From Brachycybe producta (taxonomy: Eukaryota > Arthropoda > Diplopoda > Playtdesmida > Andrognathidae): a DNA stretch of 64,000 nucleotides. Below, one piece after another: positions 51,962-62,994 of this stretch. Each line of letters opens with the position of its first letter. Position 1 is the first letter of the stretch. Position numbers and translations under genes: made by a program. The DNA is taken from positions 62,001-126,000 of the forward strand of contig JAUPFP010000147.1 of NCBI GenBank assembly GCA_036925085.1. Reading direction: 5' to 3'. Under the pieces are notes generated by a model that saw only the letters and a list, made by a program, of their open reading frames with translations, made no database searches and was not told the DNA's origin.

Positions 51962-52021
51962 GTTCTGTCCCTGGAACAGGTTGGTCGAGGCAGCACGGAT
52001 TTCTCCCTCAAACCTGACCAC

Positions 52022-52769
52022 TTAGGGTCCAGACGGCTTCCCTGGCGGTGGAGCGCGAGTGGAGCCCATCCACTCCGCTGCCCACCGGTGTGCCCACCAC
52101 GAGCACACCTGGGTGTTATGCCACCCAAGTCCAGGATCGAAGACCGACCCCCCAAGACGGTTTTCCTCCAAGATTCGCAATTCCTCGAAAGGAATCTCTT
52201 GGAGCTGCGGGCGCCTTCTCAGCACCCGGCTCGTTAGAAGGTCTACCAGGGCGATCGCGGGCACGATTGTAGCCCCTGGTAGTGGCTCAAAAACAAACTG
52301 ACCAGCCGTCCTTCTAGGTCGCATCCCAACAAGTGTCGGGTCAATGGGGCTGCACGCCGGGATAGACATCCCATCTCGGCATCTAGTCCCATCACATCCA
52401 CAAAACTATACACTTGTCGACAAGTGGGTTCACGACCGGGTTCACGACCACTACTACCAGTATACTTTCACAACTGAACGCCACCACATGGTTCATTTTG
52501 TACGGTGGTAGCTTTGCCACCCATGGCACTGGCAGTGGCTCTGCCAGACGATAATAGCCATGGTATTGGTAACCACCCATTCCCGACTGGTCCTGCCACA
52601 GACACAGTCGGTTATTTAGATACACCTCTTCATCTGAATTCGGGGCCATCGCACCAATACACCGTTCCTTAGGCACAAGCCCAGGAGAGGTTGATGGTTT
52701 CGGTCCTAGGGTATCAAATACCCCACTGCTGCAGCCTGGAAAGAAGGGTGTACCCCCACTGGGGGTCAC
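52022..52769 (-). pseudogene. Gypsy-A copy 3 third ORF, C-terminal part
   Basis: Frame 52769-52392 (SGGTPFFPGCSSGVFDTLG, EVYLNNRLCLWQDQSGMGGY, WVAKLPPYKMNHVVAF) and frame 52369-52022 (ALVDLLTSRVLRRRPQLQEI, HRWAAEWMGS...KPSGP) align with 10175-9588, so two diverged copies keep this region and its stop. Unrecognised fold, no membrane segment evident. It ends about 60 bp before the polypurine tract. A stop/frameshift near 52390 breaks it. Confidence 0.6.
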
Positions 52770-52772
52770 GGA

Positions 52773-54318
52773 TCACATTTTGGCGGAACACCAACTCCAC
52801 CCAACATGGTTCCTTCGCCCATTGGTAAGGGCGTTGTCACCTGTTGGAGGGTTCCAACCGATCGAAATCGCAAGCTTGATACCGCATCCACCTTCGTTGA
52901 GGATGTAGGCATGCGACCACAATGTCACGCATAATCCTACCATCCCTCTGCGTGCCGCCTCTACAGGACGGGTATGGATCGGCTGATTCCCGGCCGGCAT
53001 GCTCGACTTAGCATGCCAGGACTCCTCCTTCTCCACCACAACACTTCCATTTTGAACTTCCTGGCGCTTACTCACGGAAGGTGTTGAACACCCCTTCCTC
53101 TCACACTTGGACTTCATACAGTCCATCATCAGAGAGGGAGGTTTACCGTGCGTTGAGCCAGACTTAACCGCACTCAACGACTTACCGGACCGGTCAGGCT
53201 TAGGTGGGTGGCTAGCCCCCTTCGCCTTCTCGGACTTCTTCTCCGAAGGTTTTCCGGCTGGAGCCGTACTTCCCTTCGGTGAAATGCCCTTAGCCGAACT
53301 GGTGGCGGAGAAAGGTAGTCCCCAGACAAACCATTCCCACCCGTCCCGAAGGAGAACCGTCCCCTTTGGGGTAAGAGTCGGCAGACTCTTACCACCAGCA
53401 GTTTTGTCTACCACACCATGGGCTGGTGCCTTGGCGGACTGCATTGCCACTCTCCTGGCAATTTGCTGCTGGCCTGCCTGGAGGATTCGAACTCAATCCT
53501 CCTGGCTTTTCAGTTTGCAAGGTGGGAAGGCCTGTCCCTGCACGGAGGGCCGGGCCTTCTTCCCTCTGAAGTGATCTGCCACTGGTGGGGCGTGAGGGCG
53601 GGACACCACTCATAGATTTACCCATTTTACCGGGAGCAGATACTGGAGGCTGCTTCGCCTTCTCCACTAGCCGGTCCCTTCCATCAGGGTGGGCTACAGC
53701 TGGAAGACCCACCACCAGAGTAACCAAACTCATGGCAGTCAGACGGGCTTTCAGCTGGGTCTCTCTCTCTCTACAAGAGCCCTCACTTTGGCAGCCATCC
53801 GTGCAGCTCCGGACTTTCTCTTGTGCTTCCTGGCACAGTCCATCCTCGCTCGCACGGTCGGACTCTTCCTCCGGTCCAAAACCTCCAGAGGCCTTGGAAC
53901 GGTGGAGAGAACACCGTGGGTTCCCGCCTCTGATGGTCTACCCATGGCGTTCGCACCATGCCCGTCAGACTCCAAAGAGTCCTCTGTAGCACGGTGACGA
54001 CTCCGCCACTGCTGCCTTTTTCCATTACGGACAATCATGGTCATCACCATGATCAACGGCTTTCAAACGGAAGCAACCACTCTTTTTCGGGTTCTTGGCG
54101 TCCAAATTCCGCTGACCCTGGGCCTCCCCAAGCGACACGGTACTCTGACGGTTCGAACCCGTCGGAAGAGCACCTTCCGATCCAGCAGAACCCCCATGGC
54201 AACATCCATGACGGTTCCACCACTCCCACCATGTGTCCATATGGTCCAAGACAGAATGGCACATAGCCGCACAGGTATCTACGGTAGCCAGTCGATTCCT
54301 CCTCACTGTAGGAGCGGT
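52773..54318 (-). pseudogene. Gypsy-A copy 3 third ORF, N-terminal and middle part
   Basis: Overlapping frames 54056-53751 (ESDGHGANAMGRPSEAGTHG, CARKHKRKSGAARMAAKVRA), 53733-53389 and 53450-52773 (SPKGSTAPAGKPSEKKSEKA, MQSAKAPAHGVV) match copy 1 (14800-16850). Shared traits: an acidic Ser/Glu N-terminus, KKHKKKSGA-type basic patch, a Glu/Lys helix and lysine-rich repeats. The character suggests an intracellular nucleic-acid-binding or scaffold protein rather than an envelope (inference). Several frameshifts. Confidence 0.55.
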
Positions 54319-55384
54319 TTATGACCGTGGTTGGGTGGCTAAATCGTCTTCAGCCGCCACAGCCCTGGTCACCTCCGAGGTCTCGCCATTGTCCGCTGTT
54401 TTAAAGGTGGACACACGGTGAGTCACCAAAAGAATTGACTGACCTGGAGGAGCCTTCACGTTAATACTAACGTGAACAGAGACGAAAGTCTTTCCGGATG
54501 TTTCCGTCCGCTTAGGGACCGACTTCTTTGGGCCCTCAGTCAGACAACCTACGGTGGGTCGCCAATGGGTTTCCTCCTCGGAAACCGGGCGGTCCCAACA
54601 CGCAGGCAAGCCTGGCTGCCTCCTCTCCCAGCCATCAACACAAACTAGCAGACGACCGGCTTTCTCCCATAAGGGCAGGGGCTCATTGAGCGTACCCTGG
54701 ACTGTTTCATGCCCAATTCTGGCGGAAAGCCCACTCACCTCAAACACCCTCGGTCTCTGCGAACGGAGGTTATACCGAGGTTGAGGGGTTCTCCGCCTCT
54801 GAGTCAGTAGACTCCAAAGAAACGGATGGTGGTTTTGGCGTTGGAGTACCATTACTCCCTGCCGAAACCTCCGGTTTAGCATCCGTATGCTCGCTGCCTG
54901 CATCGAAGGAGGTTTCAGAAACACCAAGTCCATCTTCCTCCCTCACGGTGCAGGTGGGTACGTACGATTTCAAGTTGTCCACATGAAACCGGTCTCGCAC
55001 TTTCCGACCATACCCATCTAAGAATTCTACCTCGTAGACTAGGTCGGAGTATTGCGAAATGACCGTAAAACGTTCAGCCTTATACGCTAAACTCCACTTC
55101 TTCGCCTGGCCGAGCTTCCCAGCTTGGTCCCTAATCCACACCTGCACTCCAGGCAGGTATATGGGCGGCTGCACTCGGTCGGACTCATACTGCTCCTTTT
55201 GCCTCCTTTGAGCAGCAGACAATCTCTGACGCGCCTGCTCCTCTACGGCTTGCTGGTCAGGCAAGTCGTGGATCGGACCATCCGGAATGGGGTTATCAAC
55301 ACCCATCCGAGGCTCACGGCCAAACAGCAACTGATACGGAAAGACTTGCATACTCTCCTGCACAGCTGTGTTATAAGCCCACAC
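54319..55384 (-). pseudogene. pol: Gypsy-A copy 3 integrase C-terminus and pol tail
   Basis: 55384-54770 holds the integrase end: QVFPYQLLFGREPRMGVD, a coiled basic region, SDLVYEVEFLDGYGRKVRDR (complete here, deleted in copy 2), FHVDNLKSYVPTCTVREEDG. After a shift, 54933-54319 carries the pol tail: PQPRYNLRSQRPRVFEVSGL, LPLWEKAGRLLVCVDGWE, TADNGETSEVTRAVAAE. The tail is conserved in the three Gypsy-A copies. Confidence 0.75.
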
Positions 55385-55455
55385 GGCGGGCCGTATTTTA
55401 TTTCACCAATCACGCTGTTCCTTGAGCAGATCAAGGTACCGCTTGATGGTTTAAA

Positions 55456-56919
55456 TTACGGTATTATTCGTATGCTCCGTAAGCCATTAGCTTGTGGATG
55501 GTACGCCGTCGTGAAGTGACGCGCTATGTTATAGCGCTCCCGGAACTTCAGCAGGACTTTGCTGGAGAACTGGGACCCACAATCCGAAACAAGAAATTTC
55601 GGTGTACCATATACCAAAAGGATCTCGTCCTTCAAGAACTTCACAACACAAGCGGCCGTGGCCCTTCGCACCGCTCTCGCCACACCGTACAGGGTGAAAT
55701 AGTCAACCATGATTAATACATAGGTGACTCCACCCACGGAGGCAGGAAACGGCCCAACGAAGTCCATTCCCCATGTGTGAACTGGGTACTTTGGCACAAT
55801 CGGTTGCAGAAATTCCTGACATCTTGCGAACTGTCGCGCTCGTTGACACACCAAACACGACTTAACGTATTCGGCAGTGTCACACTTCATACCGATCCAG
55901 TAGAAGCGTGAGTGCAGTCGCTGGTAGGTCTTAAACATCCCGAAGTGACCAGCTTCGGGAGTGTCATGCAGCTTCCTCAGACAGAAAGACCAGCATGACA
56001 CAGGCACTACCAGTATGGTTCGCAACCAATCCTGGATGGATCTGATGGCATACAACATGTTGTCTGCCATCACGAACTGGTCCCGGAGGGCCGAGTTGGT
56101 GTCCATGGTGATTTCCTTCACCACCTTGGAGCACCAGCCATCGGCTGCCTGCTCCTCGACCCAATCCACCTCCGAGCGGACTCGGTAAATCACCTCACCT
56201 ATGTCAGACTCGACGTATTCAGGTAAAGAAAGGTCTGCAACATCACGCACCAGATACCGACTCAGACAGTCAGCGTCCACGTGGAGTGTTCCCTTCATAA
56301 ACTGAACCTTGAACTGGTACTCTTGCAATTGCATCTGCCAATGCCCCAACCTGCCTTGCAAGTTCTTGGCGGTCAGCAGAGCACAAAGAGCATGGTGATC
56401 TGTTACGATCACCAACTCCCAGTTAAAGAGGTAAGGACGGAATTTACCCACGGCAAACACAATCGCCAAGCACTCCTGCTCGGTGACAGAATACCGTGTT
56501 TCCGCTCCTTTCATGAGCTAACTTGTGTAGGCCAGAACATGGGGGAACTTGTCCTCCGGCAACTTCTGGTAGACTATGACACCCAAGCCGTACCCACTAG
56601 CGTCGGTATGGATCATTACCTCACCACGTGGATCATACATAGTGAGTACCGGTGCTTCGATTAAAAATGCCTTTAACCGAGCAAACACTAGTTTGCACTG
56701 ATATGACCATTCGAAGGAAGCATCCTTCTTTGTCAGTTCATTCAAAGGTCTTGCCACCTTGGCGAAGTCCTTGATGAACCGCCGATAGTAACCAGCCAGT
56801 CTGAGAAAACTACGGACACCCGTTGCCGTTGTTGGAACATCGAACTCCTGGACTGCTCTTACGAGATCGCGGTCCAGAGCAACTCCCTCGGCACTCACTA
56901 CGTGACCGAGATAATGCAC
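55456..56919 (-). pseudogene. pol: Gypsy-A copy 3 RT thumb, RNase H and integrase core
   Basis: 56919-56518: YLGHVVSAEGVALDRDLVRA, GVRSFLRLAGYYRRFIKDFA, then RNase H start VMIHTDASGYGLGVIVYQ. A stop at 56515-56517 and the frame continues 56514-55456: RYSVTEQECLAIVFAVGKF, VIVTDHHALC, the HHCC region (LHDTPEAGHFG...CLVCQR), WGMDFVGPFPASVGG, FLVSDCGSQF with the second Asp, HPQANG. The integrase frame is lost just after N-G, before the catalytic Glu segment; a piece of about 25-30 codons is disrupted between 55456 and 55384. Confidence 0.85.
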
Positions 56920-57024
56920 TTTGTTAAAGCCAAAGAAACATTTCTTCGGCTGGAGTTTCAGCTCCGCCCCTTGTAACAGTCCCAGTACAGTGGTCAGTCT
57001 CTCAAGAAACTGCTCGAATGTGCT

Positions 57025-57655
57025 CTAGTGCTCTCTGCATCGTGGCTGGAGCATTACAGAGTCTGAAAGGCATTTTTCAGAACTCAAACAGACCTTTAGA
57101 GCAAATAAATGCTGTTTTCTCAACATCTGGCTCAGCCATCCAAACCTGCCAGTAACCACTAGCCACGTCCAAGGTTGCAAAGAACTTCGCACCGGCCAAC
57201 AAATCGAGCGCATCATCGATGCGAGGCAACAGATACTGATCCAGCTTAGTCTGGGCATTCAGTCTCCGGTAGTCCACGCAAAAACGAAAGCCACCATCCT
57301 TCTTGCGAACAAGCAAGATAGGGCTCGCATAGGGACTACGCGAAGGTTGGATGACACCTGCATCCAACATCTTCGCCACCTCTTCCTTCTCGATCGCACG
57401 GGCCGCAGGAGAGGTTTGACGCAATCCTTCTCGCACTGGAGGTTGCCCACCGGTATCAATCGTATGTTCCACCAAGGAGGTTTCACCCAACTCGGTGTAA
57501 TCAAACGCAAAATGATCCCGGCGCACTAGTAGGAACTCTCGAAGTTGCCTCGCCTCCTCAGGCTTCAGATTAGGACCAATCTTAAGACATACTTCGAGGG
57601 TAGGAGCCGTCATCACATTGAGGACCTGGTGTCCACAACCGGATGCCTCTCTCAA
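57025..57655 (-). pseudogene. pol: Gypsy-A copy 3 reverse transcriptase lacking the YLDD box
   Basis: 57655-57077: [85 protein letters not shown] and a stop. KMPFRLCNAPATMQRAL follows to about 57030. The sequence then jumps to FEQFLE (about 57015), so the roughly 65-70 nt that encode the rest of the palm, including V-Y-L-D-D in copy 2, are missing. This deletion alone abolishes polymerase function. Confidence 0.8.
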
Positions 57656-57676
57656 CTTTGACTTGGCCTCCCCTGG

Positions 57677-58950
57677 TCAAACAATCGCATGAGTGGGGCC
57701 TCCCCCTCTCAACTCAGATGGCTCTTCCAGCCCTACCACTAGGGCAGCCTCTACAGCTTGAGCCGTGGCCACACCCTTCCCTGTCTCTAGGGCTATGGGT
57801 GCCTCTCGCACGTTCTCGAGCCAGATATCGTACTCGCCCAAACGGTTGGCCGCGGCAATTCCTGCCAAAGCCAACACACCACGTCCACCTAAGGCTTTCG
57901 GGTGGAGCTCCACGAGAAGTAGCTGGCCAGGGCCGGCATGCTCTACCAAACGCACTGATACGACACGTCATACGTGGGGTGGTAGCCAGACGTTTTCCCT
58001 CAGTCACAGGGAACACACTTTCCCGCTCCTGATAGGAACACTGGTCTCACACAGCTCCGGTGAAACAATGTTCACCCACCCGTCAACCTTCTCAAGCACC
58101 AGCTGGACTTCTGGAAGTTGCCGTCCCATAGGCCGAGCCTCTGGTATCGGCGGTGGAACAACTTCCACCTCCACCGGTTTCCCAAGCGCTTGATCAGTGT
58201 AAGCGGCTTGAAGATCATCTGGATGTGCGGTCCAGACATCCTCCCGGAAATACACTTTCCGGTGCACGATATCCACCATCAGGCCGAAGCGTGTGGAGAT
58301 ATTAACGCCCAAAATCGCTTCGCTCCTCCCCTTCACAAGGAGAAGAGATGCCTTGACGGTTTTATGGTAGATGGTCAAGTCTACCAGTGCAACACCTTCT
58401 ACTACGATGGTGTGCCCACCCATGCCAAAAAGGCATGACGGTACCTCCAGTACCTCAATGGGTAACCCCATTGCTCGTGCCGCCTTAATGCTCAGAACCG
58501 AGACTTCGGCTCCCGTGTCCACGGTCATCTCCACCAGGAGGTGATTGCAATGGACACGTACACCCTTGGTGCAACCCGAGAATATGCCCGACTCTGCAAT
58601 TCAGGAATGGGAACCCGTTGGTTCCCACCATCAAACTTCTGCCTCACGTCCACATCACCATCCACACGGGATGGTAACACCAGACGATCAGAAGTCGGGG
58701 GTCCAGCCTCACTAACTAGAAACTTCCCCGGCCTGGCGGTCGGTATGAGCACACCAACACCTCCCGCCTGCTCGATGAGTGCACGATCCAGCACCTCACC
58801 ACTAGGCATGTAGGGTGAGGGGGCAAACCAGCTATCCAACTGGGATACCACGGCCTCCAATGTGGAGCATGGCGTCGAAAATACCCACTTGGTAATTTCC
58901 AGGTCCACAGACCTAGCCAGAGGCACACCTGCTCCTCGCAGGACGTTCAC
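57677..58950 (-). pseudogene. pol: Gypsy-A copy 3 pol N-terminus, aspartic protease and spacer
   Basis: 58950-58525: VLRGAGVPLARSVDLEITKW, LDSWFAPSPYMPSGEVLD, VPIPELQSRAY. After a shift, 58534-58004 is the protease: EMTVDTGAEVSVLSIKAARA with an intact D-T-G-A, FGMGGHTIVVEGVALVDLTI and SEAILGVNISTRFGLMVDIV, followed by ELCETSVPIRSGKVCSL. 57955-57677 continues the spacer before RT (HAGPGQLLLVELHPKALGGR, AQAVEAALVVGLEEPSELRG). It matures Gag-Pol in active elements. Confidence 0.8.
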
Positions 58951-59029
58951 ATATCTAGAGACCGCCCGAAAGTACGTCCCTTCATCACAGTGCCGACGAT
59001 GTCAGACACCTGAGTTTTTAAGCATTTTC

Positions 59030-59073
59030 GGTCGCTCACCACTCAGTACGGTGGCGACCGGCGGCGGTTTAAC
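59030..59073 (-). promoter_or_regulatory. Probable -1 ribosomal frameshift signal at gag end, copy 3
   Basis: Minus strand: the slippery heptamer G TTA AAC in gag codon phase (59073-59067), a 7-nt spacer CGCCGCC, and a hairpin GGTCGCCACC (59059-59050) / GGTGAGCGACC (59040-59030) with one bulge. Its 9-nt loop GTACTGAGT contains the gag stop TGA (59045-59043). Pol follows in the -1 frame; after slipping it reads KPPPVATVLSGERP and MLKNSG, shared with copy 2. GTTAAAC is a known slippery heptamer (for example in arteriviruses). Confidence 0.75.
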
Positions 59074-60779
59074 GAAGATGTCTCTTCGTTATCCTCCACA
59101 AGTCTATAGTAGAACTGGCCATCAATTACGGTGGCCAGGTACTTTTGGCTCTCCAGCCACACAGGCGCTAAGCCGGGCATTGGCTGGAGCTTCTGGCTTG
59201 CACCAGGCTTCACTACGGCAACATGTCCTTTTGCCCGGGCATTAGGACAGTCCCGTCTCAGGTGCCTCATTTGGTTGCACCCAAAACATGGGCCAACTCG
59301 CCGAAGTGAACCTCCTGATCCACGGTCCGTACCTCGAGGCGTTGCCGCCGGCTGACCTCCACCAGAGCTCGCCTGCTTAATTCCCTTCACACCCCCGGTC
59401 TTGGCCACTGCTTTGTCTGACTTGGACGGTGCAGCGGCCTTCACACCCGACAGGTTTGAAGAGGAAGCTTTGGCAGAGCTCTCAGAGCTAGCCGTGGAAC
59501 CATAGGACTGGATGCTAGCCCGGTCCTGAGGAACAACTCGAGTACGGGCAGGTAATCTACCTGCCGTAAGCATATCGGCTTCAACAAGCTGTGCCCTACG
59601 GGCAAATGCCTCTACCGTCTCAGCCTGGCAACCGAACATTTGATCGGTGATGGCCGTCAGCAGCTTCCGTTTAAAACGAATGAGCCGACAGCTCTCGTTT
59701 TTTTTTGGACACACGTGTTCTGTTAGAACATTCAATAGAACACTTGCACAGACTCGTGCGTACCCTGCTTCATTGTCTCAAACTCCGAGAAGCATGACAC
59801 GAGCCTGATTGCTCGAACTGAATCAGCTACTCATAGTCTCTTTCAGTTCAGCCCAGGTGAGGTCCGGAACAGTTTCCACCAACGAGGCATAATACTCCTC
59901 CGCCGGACCATCAAGCAGGTACATAAAGTAGCTGCACCTGGACTCATCTGTCCAGCGCTGAGCCCGAGCCTTCGCTTCGAACTTACAGAGGAAAGGCACC
60001 ATATCCTCTCTGCCATCGTAACGGACAAATGAGTGGACTGGGTTAAAAAACCCAAAAGCCTGAACTTCCGTAGGAACCGCTGGAGTGGGCGTCCAAGCAG
60101 CGGCACTAACCCTGCGAGGCAGCCTGCTCCAGTTCTCCGAAGTGTCAGCCACAAATTCAGCTACCGAAGGTATCGCCATGCGAACCATCTATTGCCGCCC
60201 GGATGCGAGAGGAATTTCCCGGCCAACTCCACTTGGAATCGGTCGGGTTTCTTCTCTCCATGCGGTTTCCCACACGGGCGACAGTGAACACCGTAGAACA
60301 TCCCGCGGTTCAATCACTGACCGGGACAACCGTCCTTCCAACCGTAGGACGTCGATCCCGTAGGCGATCTCCACGAGTTGCTGCTCAGAGAGCGTGGCCA
60401 AAAAGGCCCGTCCCTCCCGTGCAGTCTCGTGCGGAATTTCCACCAGCTCCCGAAGGAGTTGACCGCCATGTACAACCGGCCGGGCGGTGGTGGAAGCCTG
60501 GACAACCGGCCATGGCCGATCGCCATCCCCACTGTAATCACCGTGGGATCCACTGTCTTCCAACGGTAATTCTCCGGGGAGAATGTCACGGCGGCGTTTG
60601 CGCACCGTGACCCATTCCTTCCGGAAATTACCGTCCACGCTACTGCTCCCCTCCGCTGTTTCCAGCAGTACGCCGCCTTCCACACCATGTGGACGGTGGA
60701 CGGTGCGGCCACGTAACTCTAAACCCGCATCTGCACCAAGTTCCCGACCTCCCGTCGGTACTTTTGGGGCTGTCTCCAT
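59043..60779 (-). pseudogene. gag: Gypsy-A copy 3 gag
   Basis: Start ATG 60779 (METAPKVPTGGRELGAD). One phase throughout: 60779-60189, stop, 60188-59823 (VQAFGFFNPVHSFVRYDGRE, ARAQRWTDESRCSYFMYLL, VPDLTWAELKETMS), a damaged stretch of about 90 bp with a poly-T run near 59699, then 59735-59043 (CRLIRFKRKLLTAITDQM, AFARRAQLVEADMLTAGRLP) and a zinc knuckle CFGCNQMRHLRRDC (about 59286-59245). It ends at TGA 59045-59043 inside the frameshift hairpin. Confidence 0.8.
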
Positions 60780-61489
60780 TTTTCACCCTAAACGAACGGT
60801 AAAATCTGGCAAAAACCACCAGAACACGAGATCCCACTGTCGAAAACAGTAAATTCACGAACAAAAGTCAGTAAAACACCGTAACGAACGGATGAAACCG
60901 TACGAAACTGCGGTATCACGGGCAAAAGTCCGTGTCCACAGTAAAGAACGGTCAAAGTTCTTTCTTACCGGTTTCTACCGCGGTCCCATGGACAATGGTC
61001 CGTGGCCCACGGTGTACTTCACGGTACAACGACTTTTACCACTTTCTACCGTGGTTCCCCAGACCAAAGTCCACCCCCCCACGGTGTAATTGCGGTAAAA
61101 ACATCTTCAACCACTTTCCACCACGGTACAATGGACCAACGTCCGAAACCCACGGTGTAATCGCGGTCAAAAACTGTATAACTGCCTTCCACCACGGTAC
61201 AACGGACCAATGTCCGAAACCCACGGTGTAATTACAGTTAATTATGGTTACAAACCTTCATAACCGCGTTTCACCACGGTACAACAGACAAAAGTCCGAA
61301 ACCCACGGTGAAATTACGGTTAACAAGGTTTGCGAGGCTAACCAAAGGTTTCTGCCGCCGTCCCACGGACCAAAGTTCGTGCCCAGCAGCGTACTTCCAT
61401 CGCAAAGTGATTTGACCGTCGAAACGGTCAAATCCAAAGTCTAAAACCGTGCGAGAGGCTGGGTACGAGTACCCGGCTCCTCCATCAAT
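60780..61489 (-). repeat. Gypsy-A copy 3 leader hairpin array, about 65-70-bp period
   Basis: Minus-strand units with TTTTGTCCGT / TTGGTCCGTGG-type cores (near 60865, 60925, 60995, 61068, 61140, 61208, 61290 and 61365, on plus as ACAAAAGTCCG, ACCAAAGTCC and so on) followed by ACCGTGG. Neighbouring units at 61075-61330 are more alike (GAAACCCACGGTGTAAT), suggesting local unit exchange. It lies between the LTR end at 61490 and the gag start. Confidence 0.6.
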
Positions 61490-62285
61490 TGTAATGACCC
61501 GACTGGTCCGTCACAATACCTCGGGTACGTTTTGGACCGTCCAGAAGAACTTAAACAAAACTTACCCGAACACCAGACTCAAAACGGGGACGGGACCATA
61601 TGTGTAGCAACCTCTGCACGGTGACGTTGGTCCACGTCGGCTCTCCTGGAGTCTCCTCGCCGGACACGAAAGATGATCCACCGCCATAACGAGAATATCG
61701 TGGTGGGACCTCTCCCACCGTGAGCCGACGTAAGTTACCGGCCGATAAATGCCAGAATAGGACGGTGAATTCCCGCTGATTTCCTCCCTCTCCGTGGTAA
61801 CTCCCCAATAATGCACACAATACAGATGTAAGTAAAAATAATATGTAGGTTTATTGAACTTACAGTTAAAAGCAATATGCAAATCAAAGGCAGTGGTACT
61901 GTTACTCACACAACTTGGCTGGTTAACATAACCAGCCAAACCACCATGAATAACAACCAAAACAAAACAACAAAGAAGAAGCACTCCAAACAAAGAACAA
62001 TGGAGGCCACCCTGGAATCCAGCATGAAGATGTTGTCTCCTCTGTAGCCTACAACACAATGCCCAGATTCTATGGCTGACCAAGCCAAAGAAACCTCCAG
62101 GCAAATCCACCTGGAGGGGACAGTGGTCACTTCTGACCTATCACCCTTTGACTCCAATGGTGAGAGGTCTGCTGGCACCAAAATGGCATCCGACCCAACA
62201 GCCTACTATATGCTGTCAGGCAGATCACCATAGGCAACCTGATCTGCTCAATCAAATTTTTGATTGAGCAGATCAGGTTGCCACA
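61490..62285 (-). repeat. Gypsy-A copy 3, complete 5' LTR (796 bp)
   Basis: Runs from TGTGGCAAC (62285) to ATTACA (61490), typical TG...CA termini. It starts with a 24-bp perfect palindrome (62233-62256 / 62259-62282) and continues with hairpins ACCTCTCACC / GGTGATAGGT, CCTCCAGG / CCTGGAGG and TTGGCTGGTTA / TAACCAGCCAA. A polyadenylation signal AATAAA lies near 61853. The end carries TTGTGACGGACC...GGGTCATTACA. The leader start GGAGGAGCCGGGTA could be a primer-binding site, but this is uncertain. Confidence 0.75.
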
Positions 62286-62990
62286 AGTGTCCAAACTAAG
62301 AGGCCTCTCTTTCAGTTCCGTGATGAGGTGTTGCGTGAAGCATGGGGTCGGAATCACTACACATAGTGAGTTACTGGCCCCGGCGGGGTTTACTAGAAAC
62401 CAAAGTTCAAACCCGCGAGCTCGTGGCCATGGAGAATCTATCAGGGTTACCTCCCGTTCTGGTAATTCTTTTACAAGCTTCAGGGCTGCAATCTCGGCCT
62501 TGAGATCATTCAAATGTGCCTTCATTTCGACTTCCCAAGTGGGAGATACGGATGGAGTGATTTTGGGAGAAATGCTCATTCGATCCGTCTCCGTGTCCAA
62601 AATCTCGTCAAGTTCCACTGAATCCAATGAGCTTGACGCGATACTCATGTTGTCACCACCTTCAGCCATTCTTTCGTAATTAGTTAATGGAATTTTTGAA
62701 CAATAACTTTCTATCGACTCGTATAGCTTCACTTCGGTCTCGTTTTGCGAACTTTCTTTGTTCTCAATTCTTTGAATTTTCTCAACACGTCTCGCATCTT
62801 TAACGCCAGCGACTAATTTGGCAGTTGACGTTTTAAGGAGTGCCTCTTTAGGGGTCAATTTATGACATTGAACCTCCTTTAGCCATTTTCGTATTAAATT
62901 CAAATTTTCCTGTTTCCCAGTAGAATTTCATCCATAGAATAATTTCTTTTTTCAACGTATCAAATAGTGTAGACATGAGGTGAGTTACTG
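62286..62990 (-). CDS. Unrecognised ORF, possibly gag-like
   Basis: A minus-strand frame open from about 62990 into the neighbouring LTR (longest ATG-initiated stretch 62903-62127). The non-LTR part, about 205 residues, is charged and includes LTPKEALLKTSTAKLVAGVK, an acidic Ser-rich part (MSIASSSLDSVELDEILDTE), SPTWEVEMKAHLNDLKAEIA (amphipathic helix) and FTQHLITELKERPLSLDTCG. No zinc knuckle or enzyme motif. It has codon-like character without stops, so it is likely a real but truncated protein from another element. The C-terminus in the LTR is foreign. Confidence 0.4.
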
Positions 62991-62994
62991 AACA

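Noticed and set aside
53107..54324. Plus-strand ORFs of 100-155 codons opposite the third ORF of copy 3
   Set aside because: GC-rich antisense shadows; the conserved reading with copy 1 is on the minus strand.
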